A DNA stretch of 45,903 bases. It comes from Actinomycetota bacterium. Lineage in GTDB: Bacteria; Margulisbacteria; Marinamargulisbacteria; GCA-2716485. The DNA lies in contig PBBE01000020.1 in the NCBI GenBank assembly GCA_002716485.1, positions 1-45,903 of the forward strand. The letters run 5' to 3'. Below the pieces are notes generated by a model. That model was given only the letters and a program-made list of their open reading frames with translations. It was not told the origin of the DNA and did no database searches. Made by a program: the position numbers and the translations under genes. Positions 27,191 to 35,072 of this stretch are shown one piece after another; position 1 is the first letter of the stretch, and every line of letters begins with the position of its first letter.

Positions 27191-29581
27191 TTAGGGAGTG
27201 CTTTCGTCGATAATAAATTCAATTTGGCTGCGATTGGGGTCAATGAATAAGGTGTGGCTTTTGATGGGTTTGAGTTTGCCATCAATCAGTTCTGCTTTGA
27301 TTCGTTTTGGGCTACGGATAGATAGTTGCTTGGGCATGCGGTGGAACTGGTGTTTAAACGCTAAGGTGGCTTTGTTGTTTTGGATACTTAAAGATAGTGA
27401 AAGGGGGCCGAATTGGGTGGGGAGGTTTTGGATTTGGATGGGATGATTTTCGTTAAGCCATTCGGTGGGTATCATTGGGAGTAGTTGACAATCTTGGCCT
27501 TGATCTTGGATGAGCATATGTCGAATGATACTAATGAAGTTTATATTGCTTTCAATCTCATGGCCATTGCCATCACAGCCGTTTCCATTAATGGGGTAAA
27601 TGGAGGTTGGCCAGGTGCCTGTTGGGCTGGCGGTTTTGATAAGCCAGGAGAGCGTTGGGAATAGTTTAGGAGATTGTTGTAGGCAGTAGATGATTCCTAA
27701 AAGGCCATTGTCAATGGTGCTAAACCCTAGGGGGTTGGATAAGAATTGTAAGATGCCATCTTGGGTATGGTGGGCTTCAAGCCATTCAAGACTGGCAAGA
27801 ACCTTAGGGGTTTTGGCTGAGAGGACTCCTAAGGGATATACGCCGACTAAAGATCGGATGATTCTAGGGTCTTTATATGCCGATGGTGAGATGGGAAAAA
27901 GGAGTGGGCCAGATTGTGTTTTACTGACATGGCTGCATGTGCTTTCAATGGCCCGATTAATTCGTTGAGATAAACTGATTAATGGATTTATTTTTATGCT
28001 CATATCAAGTTGCTTGTATATGTTGATTGCGGCTTTACAGGCTGCAAATGCATAAAATTGGTCCCAAATAAAGCAGTCTTTATGATCTAAGAAATGGCTG
28101 GAAAATGAAGGTGGTAATAGGCCGTTGATGCTGGGGTAAAGGGGGTTTGGTTTTTGGCATGATTTTTCAATTAAGTTAATAATGGCATCGATCATCGGTT
28201 GGAAGTGTTCTAGGGTTCCTTTATTTTGTTGGAAGGTAAAGTGATGGTGAATGCATGAGATAATATGGGCGAGTTCTGCTAGGGTGTGGGATCGCTTTAA
28301 GGACAAAATTGAGTTGAATGAATGGGTGCTTAGTTGTTTGAGTTGTCGTTCAGCAAGTTGGGTGTTTCCGATTAAATTGAGGGCTTGTATTTGGTTGAGG
28401 TAGCCATGAATAGATAGGTGGGTTTGGGATAATTTAGGGGGGAGTGGTGAGCATGCGTTTTCGAGGTGACTGATGGATTGATTGAATAATGTTGTAATGG
28501 TTGAGTTTTGGCAAGAAAAAAGAAAAGATTTATTGGGATGTTCTTGTTGCTTTTGGTAGGTGACATAACTTTTTTCTTGGTCAAATTTTAAGAGTTGTAG
28601 CTCATTGATTTGATTGTTTAAATGGCGCTTTTTTTTCTTTTTGAGGGCTTTTTTTAAGGTGCTGTATTGAAGTGTTTGGGTGGGAATGATGCACTTTGAA
28701 GAAATTGATTGGGTATCTTTGGGTGCTATATCTAATTTGAACTCAGCAAGAGCTGAACAGAAATGGTTAGGACATTCTGAGTTAAGGATCATTTGCCATT
28801 GATCATAATGATTAGAGATATCTCCGTTTTCCATGTTAGAGCAGATGATATTGTGAGGGGGTTGATCTAAAATTAGGCCCAGTTGTTGGTTGACCATAAA
28901 AACGTGGTTAGACAAGTATTGAATGGATTGAATAGGGGCAATGCCTTCAGTGTTATAGGGCCGAATGGCAATGAAGCATGATAGCGATTGAGGGTCTTTA
29001 TCATGGTTAGTGATGCTTATTTGGTTGAAAATAGGGGCTTGGCCTGGGTGTCCGGCCTTAAGAAAAGAGGTGATTTTAATATTGAGTTGTTTAAGTTTGA
29101 ATTTTGTGGTGACACAGGGGGGATTATTACTAAATGTTTGTTGGGTATTTTGGATTGTTGCGGGTGAATATAAGGTGTTATCAAGCTTGATCCAATGATC
29201 AATACTCCAAGAATGAAGGGCGCAAGTGAGTAACCCTTTTGGGTCAACACTGGGGGTCTGGTCTTGGTTTGGCGCACTTAGCGCTGTCCATTTGCGTTGG
29301 TGATGGTTGTGAATGGTTTGGGTGAATGGGGAATATAATGGGCGTTGGTCATTGAGTTGCTCTTGGAGCCAGAAGGGCCAGATTTGGGTTTGGTTATTTG
29401 GGATTATGGTCTTATTGATGTGCCCTTGCCACCAAGTGGCTTGTTGTTGGGCAAAGAATAAGGGGTGCTTGGTAGGGGTTGGAAGACGAAACAATTTATT
29501 GGCAATGCTATAAAACTGTTTGCTGCCAGCGTGACTTTCAATGAATTGAAGTGCTTTTTTTCCAAGCCAAGATTTGATCAT
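27191..29581 (-). CDS. Six-hairpin glycosidase-like protein, function unknown
   Basis: A 796-aa protein without a signal peptide. The N-terminal half looks beta-rich. The middle (about 370-660) carries helical repeats with aromatic and acidic residues (DCFIWDQFYAFAACKAA), as in (alpha/alpha)6-barrel glycosidases. The end returns to beta sheet (LSLSLSIQNNKATLAFKH), a layout like GH94, GH63 or GH78 enzymes. Near the C-terminus, GTWPTSIYPINGNGCDGNGHE may line an active site. A Lys run (KKALKKKKKRH) lies near residue 315. The composition is extreme in Gln, Asn, His and Ile, reflecting the strand bias. It probably acts on an internal glycan. I do not recognise the exact family, so the function is tentative. 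Confidence 0.5.
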   Translation of the reverse strand: MIKSWLGKKALQFIESHAGSKQFYSIANKLFRLPTPTKHPLFFAQQQATWWQGHINKTIIPNNQTQIWPFWLQEQLNDQRPLYSPFTQTIHNHHQRKWTALSAPNQDQTPSVDPKGLLTCALHSWSIDHWIKLDNTLYSPATIQNTQQTFSNNPPCVTTKFKLKQLNIKITSFLKAGHPGQAPIFNQISITNHDKDPQSLSCFIAIRPYNTEGIAPIQSIQYLSNHVFMVNQQLGLILDQPPHNIICSNMENGDISNHYDQWQMILNSECPNHFCSALAEFKLDIAPKDTQSISSKCIIPTQTLQYSTLKKALKKKKKRHLNNQINELQLLKFDQEKSYVTYQKQQEHPNKSFLFSCQNSTITTLFNQSISHLENACSPLPPKLSQTHLSIHGYLNQIQALNLIGNTQLAERQLKQLSTHSFNSILSLKRSHTLAELAHIISCIHHHFTFQQNKGTLEHFQPMIDAIINLIEKSCQKPNPLYPSINGLLPPSFSSHFLDHKDCFIWDQFYAFAACKAAINIYKQLDMSIKINPLISLSQRINRAIESTCSHVSKTQSGPLLFPISPSAYKDPRIIRSLVGVYPLGVLSAKTPKVLASLEWLEAHHTQDGILQFLSNPLGFSTIDNGLLGIIYCLQQSPKLFPTLSWLIKTASPTGTWPTSIYPINGNGCDGNGHEIESNINFISIIRHMLIQDQGQDCQLLPMIPTEWLNENHPIQIQNLPTQFGPLSLSLSIQNNKATLAFKHQFHRMPKQLSIRSPKRIKAELIDGKLKPIKSHTLFIDPNRSQIEFIIDESTP

Positions 29582-29670
29582 AGTTGTTTATTGTAGCATA
29601 CTAGGGAGGGACTAAAATAGGGGCAGGCTGCTTTTTTTGATGATCAAGAGGTTTGGGAGATGTCGATGAG

Positions 29671-29699
29671 GTTTCAAGATCGGTATTTGTGGGTATAAT
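29671..29699 (+). promoter_or_regulatory. Promoter of the miaA operon
   Basis: A perfect -10 box TATAAT (29694-29699) has a poor -35 (GTTTCA, 29671-29676) 17 bp upstream. It lies 24 bp ahead of the miaA GTG start, in the intergenic region divergent from the glycosidase-like gene. Confidence 0.5.
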
Positions 29700-29722
29700 G
29701 AGCGTAATGAAGGAGGTTGATA

Positions 29723-30619
29723 GTGGCGTTTAATTTGGATCATATTCAGTTAAGTTCAGGTGATATTTTAATGATATTAGGGCCTACATCGGTGGGCAAG
29801 ACAGCTGCGTCTTTACTTTTGGCACAGCGGTTTAATGCGTCTATTATTTCAGCGGATGCGTTTCAAGTTTATCAAGGATTGGATATTGGCACAGCTAAAG
29901 TTGATGTGTTGCAACGGCAACAGATTCCACATTATTTAATTGATATTTGTAAGCCTGATGAGTCGTATGATGTGATGATGTTTATGCGTCAAACGAAGGC
30001 CTTATTACCGCAGTTGCAGGCCAAAGGCCCGGTGATTATTTGTGGTGGGACCCCGATGTATTTACATGCGTTTTTATATGAGTATCAATTTACTGAAGTG
30101 CCTGAAGATGTGGTGTTTCGACACTCTCTTTTGGACCAAGTTGAACAAAAGGGCTCACAGTGGCTTTATGATCAGCTTCTTCAGGTGGACCCTGGTGCTT
30201 CGGAATGGGTAGTTCCTACCCAAATAAGGCGTGTGATTCGTGCCTTAGAAATTTATCATCAAACAGGACGCCCTCCTTCTGAGTCTCGACAACGATCTGA
30301 GGTTCCGCGACCCGATGTTCGGGTGATAGGGTTGCGTTGTGAACGAGCATCTTTGATTGAGCGTATCGATCAACGGGTCCTGGAAATGGTGGGGCAAGGG
30401 TTTGTTAGTGAGGTTGAAGGGTTATTGGCACAAGGAGTGAGTCCGGATGCCCGTTCATTTAAGGCTTTGGGTTATCCTCAGGTATTGTCCTATATCCAAG
30501 GTAGTATCACAAAGGAAGAAATGGTAGAATTGATACAGGTGAAAACTCGTCAGTTTGCTAAACGGCAAATGACCTGGTATCGCCGATTTGATCATGTGGA
30601 GTGGTATGATTTCAGTTGA
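29723..30619 (+). CDS. miaA: tRNA dimethylallyltransferase MiaA
   Basis: A 298-aa enzyme that adds a dimethylallyl group to A37 of tRNAs reading UNN codons. The P-loop is GPTSVGKTAAS, followed by SADAFQVYQGLDIGTAK, and GGTPMYLHAFLY and RRVIRALEIYHQTGRP are MiaA signatures. GTG 29723 is preferred because an AGGAGG site (29711-29716) lies 6 bp upstream; a TTG at 29717 would touch that site. It leads a tightly packed operon and overlaps the next gene by 14 bp. Confidence 0.93.
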   Translation: MAFNLDHIQLSSGDILMILGPTSVGKTAASLLLAQRFNASIISADAFQVYQGLDIGTAKVDVLQRQQIPHYLIDICKPDESYDVMMFMRQTKALLPQLQAKGPVIICGGTPMYLHAFLYEYQFTEVPEDVVFRHSLLDQVEQKGSQWLYDQLLQVDPGASEWVVPTQIRRVIRALEIYHQTGRPPSESRQRSEVPRPDVRVIGLRCERASLIERIDQRVLEMVGQGFVSEVEGLLAQGVSPDARSFKALGYPQVLSYIQGSITKEEMVELIQVKTRQFAKRQMTWYRRFDHVEWYDFS

Positions 30620-32687
30620 TAAGCTTCTGGCAAATAAGGGGGTATATGTAGGGATTGTTACGCTTGGCGTGATTTTGTCTTCATTTGTTCTTTTTTCACC
30701 ATTTATTCCCGAGAGTGTGGCTTTTTCTCCGGGTGATATTGCGACTCAGACGATTGTGTCTACTCGATATTTAGAGACGCAAACCAAGGCGGATTTAGAT
30801 GAGGAGGTTAAGCTTCGTGATCAAGTTCGTGCCAGTGTGGGGCGTGTTTATTCTATTGATACGCAGGTCAATGAGGCGGTATTGGCACATATTGGTCAGT
30901 ATTTTACTTATTTGAAAGAGTATGTGGTGGATGACGGTGCGTTTCCTGAAGGGTGGGGCTTTTTATCGGCTCAAGATCGTCAAGAGTTACTTTCCTTTTC
31001 AGATGAAATGTTGACTTCGTTACAGTATTTTACCTTGGCCAATGCGGAAAAATTATTATTGACAGGGTTTCAGCAGGTAGATTCTGAGCAGGTTCGGGAT
31101 CAGTTGGAAAGTCAATTGGCGGTCTTAAATGTAACGCCATTGCAAGAACGGGTCATTGTGGGGCTGATTTTAGTTACTGTTCAGCCTAATTTAGTATTAG
31201 ATCAAACCAAAACTCAGCAATTAATTAATAAACAATTAAGTCAGATTAGTAAAGTGATGACCATTTTTAAAGAAGGACAGCCTATTGTTTATGAAGGTGA
31301 CTTGGTGACACAAGATCATGTGGATATATTGACTGATTTAGGGGTTTATGGCTTACAGGCTAGTCTTAATAAGTTTCTTAGTTTACTCATTGTGGTAGGC
31401 TTGTCTTTTGTGTTAGTGGAGCGGTTTATTTTCTTTTTTAATCAGCATGTTTATAAAAACAAGAAATACTTTGTTCTTATTTTTTTGGTGTTATTTTTAT
31501 TGGTTTTTTCTGCTCGATTATTACTTAATGTTATGGATGTACAAGGTCAGTTTGATATTCAGTTTTTGATTCCGATTCCAATTTTGGCGATTATATTGTC
31601 GATGTTAGTAACGCCTAATTTATCATTGCTTTGTGGGACTTTGGCCTCTTTATTAGTGGCGATGATGTATAAGGGCGATTTTTTGTTGTTTTTGTATTTG
31701 TTTTCAGCTAACGCAGTGACGACTTTTGTATTTTATCGGAAGTATCGTCGCTCAGATTTGATGGTGTCTGGGTATATTCTGGGTCTTTTTAATGCGTTAA
31801 TGGTCGTTTCAATAGGCTTGTTTCAAGAGATTAATGATCCACTTTGGTTTTTAATGAACATGGGCTTTGGGTTTGGTAATGGGGTGGTTTCCGTGATGGT
31901 CTCTTTGGCGTTGATTCCTTATTTTGAGTCATTGTTTAAAATTACCACGCCGCATACATTATTGGAACTATCTAATTTGAATCATCCCTTATTAAAAAAG
32001 TTGATGGTGGCGGCACCTGGGACGTATCAGCATTCCATTATGGTCGCTAACTTGGCGGAAGCAGCGGCGGAAGCCGTTAAAGCAGACGCCATTCTTTGTC
32101 GGGTTGGGGGCTATTTCCATGATATTGGGAAAATGAAGCGGCCGATTTTTTTTACTGAGAACCAGTTTGGAGTAGAGAACCCTCATAATGAGCTTTCGCC
32201 TCGAATAAGTAAAATGATTATTAGTGCCCATGCTAAGGACGGGCAAGAGATGGGGGAGCGATATAAATTACCTAAGGTGTTAATTGATATTATCTTGCAA
32301 CATCATGGGACGACACTGGTGTCATTTTTTTATTCGCAAGCACTTCATCAAGAAAAAGAATCTGAGGCTATTGAAGACGAGTTTAGGTATCTAGGACCCA
32401 AGCCGAATTTTAGAGAATCAGGCATTTTGATGTTAGCGGATTCGGTTGAAGCGGCGGTTCGATCGTTGGATAAGCCAACACCGATGAAGATTGAAGGGAT
32501 GGTCGATCGTGTTTTTAAACATAAGTTAAATGATATGCAGTTGGTTGACTGTGCGTTGACGTTAAAAGAGCTAGAGACTATTAAGACGGCCTTTTTATCG
32601 TTGTTTCAGGCGATTTATCATTCGCGGTTGGATTATCAGAAAGAGCTGGATAATATTATCAGTCAGAATACTAGTGGTAATGAATGA
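30606..32687 (+). CDS. pgpH: 7TM-HD phosphohydrolase (PgpH/YqfF-like, probable c-di-AMP phosphodiesterase)
   Basis: A 693-aa membrane protein. One N-terminal helix, an extracellular region of about 220 residues and seven membrane segments (about 255-440) precede a cytoplasmic HD domain. Its metal ligands are the His of QHSIMVAN (about 475) and HD of HDIGKMKRP (about 505-506). Listeria PgpH of this layout hydrolyses c-di-AMP to pApA. ATG 30606 is chosen because it starts just before the first helix. The order pgpH-ybeY-dgkA is conserved in Firmicutes and some other phyla. No diadenylate cyclase is in the window. Confidence 0.88.
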   Translation: MISVDKLLANKGVYVGIVTLGVILSSFVLFSPFIPESVAFSPGDIATQTIVSTRYLETQTKADLDEEVKLRDQVRASVGRVYSIDTQVNEAVLAHIGQYFTYLKEYVVDDGAFPEGWGFLSAQDRQELLSFSDEMLTSLQYFTLANAEKLLLTGFQQVDSEQVRDQLESQLAVLNVTPLQERVIVGLILVTVQPNLVLDQTKTQQLINKQLSQISKVMTIFKEGQPIVYEGDLVTQDHVDILTDLGVYGLQASLNKFLSLLIVVGLSFVLVERFIFFFNQHVYKNKKYFVLIFLVLFLLVFSARLLLNVMDVQGQFDIQFLIPIPILAIILSMLVTPNLSLLCGTLASLLVAMMYKGDFLLFLYLFSANAVTTFVFYRKYRRSDLMVSGYILGLFNALMVVSIGLFQEINDPLWFLMNMGFGFGNGVVSVMVSLALIPYFESLFKITTPHTLLELSNLNHPLLKKLMVAAPGTYQHSIMVANLAEAAAEAVKADAILCRVGGYFHDIGKMKRPIFFTENQFGVENPHNELSPRISKMIISAHAKDGQEMGERYKLPKVLIDIILQHHGTTLVSFFYSQALHQEKESEAIEDEFRYLGPKPNFRESGILMLADSVEAAVRSLDKPTPMKIEGMVDRVFKHKLNDMQLVDCALTLKELETIKTAFLSLFQAIYHSRLDYQKELDNIISQNTSGNE

Positions 32688-33141
32688 GGACGTAGAGGCG
32701 TATGATCGTCAGACGTATTCTTTTTCAGATCTTCAGATTATTGTTTCTATATTAAAAGGACAGGAGTTGGGCTTGGATGTGGGGGCATTTTCGGCTAAGG
32801 TTTGTACACATTTGGGTATTGAGAAAGGTGAGATTAATATTAATTTTGTATCGGTTGATACGATGATATCAGTGAATCGATCTTATTTAGGGCATGATTA
32901 TTTAACCGATGTGATTACCTTTAACTTGGGCTCTGAATTTTTACCGAATGCCGATGTATATATTAGCTTGGATCAGGCACAAAGTAATGCGGATATGTAT
33001 CAGCAAAGTCTGCTTGACGAGGTTAAATTATTGGTGATTCATGCTTTTCTTCATCTTTTAGGTCATGAAGATCAAAGTGACCAGGGCCGATTACGGATGC
33101 GAAAACGTGAACAAGATGTATTGGGAGCATTAGGTGAGTAA
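32680..33141 (+). CDS. ybeY: Endoribonuclease/rRNA maturation factor YbeY, altered zinc site
   Basis: A 153-aa metalloprotein needed for 16S rRNA 3' processing and rRNA quality control. NRSYLGHDYLTDVITFNL is the family signature. The zinc motif normally reads H-x3-H-x5-H (HGxLHLxGYDH); here it is HAFLHLLGHED, with H121 and H125 present but Asp at the third ligand position, and a His two residues earlier. ATG 32680 is preferred over the GTG at 32674. It overlaps pgpH by 8 bp and dgkA by 8 bp. Confidence 0.88.
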   Translation: MNEDVEAYDRQTYSFSDLQIIVSILKGQELGLDVGAFSAKVCTHLGIEKGEININFVSVDTMISVNRSYLGHDYLTDVITFNLGSEFLPNADVYISLDQAQSNADMYQQSLLDEVKLLVIHAFLHLLGHEDQSDQGRLRMRKREQDVLGALGE

Positions 33142-33520
33142 AACACAACGTAATCATATATTTCGATGTTTTATAGTGGCGATTGAAGGGGTATTGATGG
33201 TAGTAAGGACCCAGCGTAATATGTGGATTCATTTGTTTTTTATGAGTATTGCAATTATGATGGGGGTTGTTTTACAGATATCGCGTACAGAGTGGTCTTG
33301 GGTGATATTAAGTATTTTTTTAGTAATTATTTTGGAGATGGTGAATACGGCAATCGAACAAATTGTAGATTTGGTGACTCAAGAATATCGTTTGCATGCC
33401 AAACATGCTAAGGATGTGGCGGCAGGGGCGGTCCTTATGGCGGCATTGTTTTCATTATGGGTGGCTTATTTTGTGTTTTTTGATAAACTATCTAGCATAG
33501 TGATGGGAGGATCTGTATAA
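33134..33520 (+). CDS. dgkA: Diacylglycerol/undecaprenol kinase (DgkA/UndK)
   Basis: A 128-aa inner-membrane kinase with three hydrophobic segments. The first cytoplasmic part (GVLMVVRTQRNMWIHLF) and the catalytic stretch EMVNTAIEQIVDLV with HAKHAKDVAAGAV are family signatures. Next to pgpH and ybeY it is probably the Gram-positive-type undecaprenol kinase, which recycles the lipid carrier, but a diacylglycerol kinase is possible. It has a GTG start overlapping ybeY by 8 bp. Confidence 0.88.
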   Translation: MSKTQRNHIFRCFIVAIEGVLMVVRTQRNMWIHLFFMSIAIMMGVVLQISRTEWSWVILSIFLVIILEMVNTAIEQIVDLVTQEYRLHAKHAKDVAAGAVLMAALFSLWVAYFVFFDKLSSIVMGGSV

Positions 33521-33521
33521 C

Positions 33522-34823
33522 GTGTTAATGTCAGTGGTGATTAAGGGGCTTGTATTTTTATTGGTGTTGTTGTGTTCTGCATTTTTTTCGAGTGCAGAAA
33601 CGGCGTTGACGTCTTTAAACCCGGTGAAGCTACGAAGTTTGGTAGCTAAAAAAGTGGTGGGGGCCAAGCGGTTGGAGCGAATTTTAGAAAACCCTAGACG
33701 CTTATTAACGGCGATTTTAATTGGAAATAATATTGCCAATGTGGCGGCATCTGCCATGGCCACGGTGGTGATATTGGATGTTTTGACTTTGTTTAATGTC
33801 ACTAACTTTGCTTTGGGGATGGCCATTGTTACGGTGATTATGACGGTGATTATTTTGATTTTTGGAGAGATTACACCGAAGACGATTGCGATTCGGAACC
33901 CTGAGAGCTTGGCATTATGGATGGCACGTCCGGTTCGATCTATTATGTGGCTTTTTTCACCTTTTGTTTGGCTCTTTATGGCGGTCTCAGGGTTTATTTC
34001 AAATTTGTTTGGAGTGAGTGTGTCAGATGTGCCTTTGGTTTTAACAGAGGATGAGATGCGTGCCATGATTACGATGGGTGAGGAAGAAGGGGTATTAGAG
34101 AAAGAGGAAACGCAAATGATTCATGGGATTTTTGATTTTTCGGAAAAGATTGTTCGTGAAATTATGACGCCTCGTACAGATGCGGCATGTATTGAAGTCA
34201 GTTTAACTATTCAGGAGGCCATCCAGTTGTTTGCTGAAAAAGGCCATTCTCGTGTGCCTGTTTATGAAACTAAAATTGATAATATTATTGGGATTGTTTA
34301 TGCCAAAGACTTATTAAACATTGATCCATCGGTTCATTTGGACTCCGTACGTAAGTTTATGAGAAAGGCTCAATATATTCCTGAAACTAAAAATATTGAA
34401 GCGTTATTGCAACAAATGAAGCGATCTAAGTTTCATATGGCTATTGTGGTAGATGAGTACGGAGGGATGGCTGGATTGGTGACCTTTGAAGATATTATTG
34501 AAGAAATTATTGGAGAGGTTCAGGATGAATATGACCAAGAAGAGATGTTATATCAAAAAGAGGGTAAAGATCAGTATTTGATTGATTGTAAGATGAGTAT
34601 GGACGATTTATCTGAGTTATTGGGCGTTACGTTTCCTGAAGAAGATGACTATGATACTTTGGGTGGGTTTGTATTGTCTCAATTGGGTAAGTTTCCCGAG
34701 AAAGGGGAGGTGTTTTCTTTTGACTGTTTAGAATTGATGGTCAAGGAAATTTCAAATCGCCGTATTCTTAAGATTCAAGTGACCGTTCTTGACCGGCCTG
34801 AGCCGAGTCAAGGTGTCGATTAA
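33522..34823 (+). CDS. HlyC/CorC (CNNM) family transporter with CBS domains
   Basis: A 433-aa protein. The N-terminal DUF21 membrane domain (about 1-190) has FFSSAETALTSLNP and NNIANVAAS. Two CBS domains follow (MTPRTDAACIEVSL, and later FHMAIVVDEYGGMAGLVT), and a C-terminal CorC_HlyC domain ends the protein. Family members are linked to magnesium or cobalt efflux. A GGGAGG site precedes GTG 33522; ATG 33528 is an alternative start. It is the last gene of the miaA operon, one base after dgkA. Confidence 0.88.
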   Translation: MLMSVVIKGLVFLLVLLCSAFFSSAETALTSLNPVKLRSLVAKKVVGAKRLERILENPRRLLTAILIGNNIANVAASAMATVVILDVLTLFNVTNFALGMAIVTVIMTVIILIFGEITPKTIAIRNPESLALWMARPVRSIMWLFSPFVWLFMAVSGFISNLFGVSVSDVPLVLTEDEMRAMITMGEEEGVLEKEETQMIHGIFDFSEKIVREIMTPRTDAACIEVSLTIQEAIQLFAEKGHSRVPVYETKIDNIIGIVYAKDLLNIDPSVHLDSVRKFMRKAQYIPETKNIEALLQQMKRSKFHMAIVVDEYGGMAGLVTFEDIIEEIIGEVQDEYDQEEMLYQKEGKDQYLIDCKMSMDDLSELLGVTFPEEDDYDTLGGFVLSQLGKFPEKGEVFSFDCLELMVKEISNRRILKIQVTVLDRPEPSQGVD

Positions 34824-34925
34824 GGGGTAATTCTGGTCGTGGATAACCTATCAAGAAAATTCGATGTTTAAAGTGCTTAAAAAATGGGAATATTAAAGTA
34901 GATACATTTTTTAGGAGAGGTGGAT

Positions 34926-35072
34926 ATGAAAAATATTGATCAATTATATCATTATGATGATGTCATATTCTTACATGGACTCTTTTTTATTAAGGATTCG
35001 GCCATTAAAAAAAATGAGAGGGTGACCCAAAAAGCCTTTCAGCCGTTATATCAATATGTGACGTTTAACTAA
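34926..35072 (+). CDS. Small hypothetical protein (48 aa)
   Basis: An ORF starting MKNIDQLYHYDDVIFLHGLF and ending LYQYVTFN. An AGGAGAGGT site lies about 6 bp before the ATG. It is soluble, with many Tyr and Phe and a Lys-rich middle. Its last 8 bp overlap the 3' end of the converging glutamate dehydrogenase gene. The good start signal and the compact intergenic fit suggest a real gene. I do not recognise it. Confidence 0.5.
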   Translation: MKNIDQLYHYDDVIFLHGLFFIKDSAIKKNERVTQKAFQPLYQYVTFN

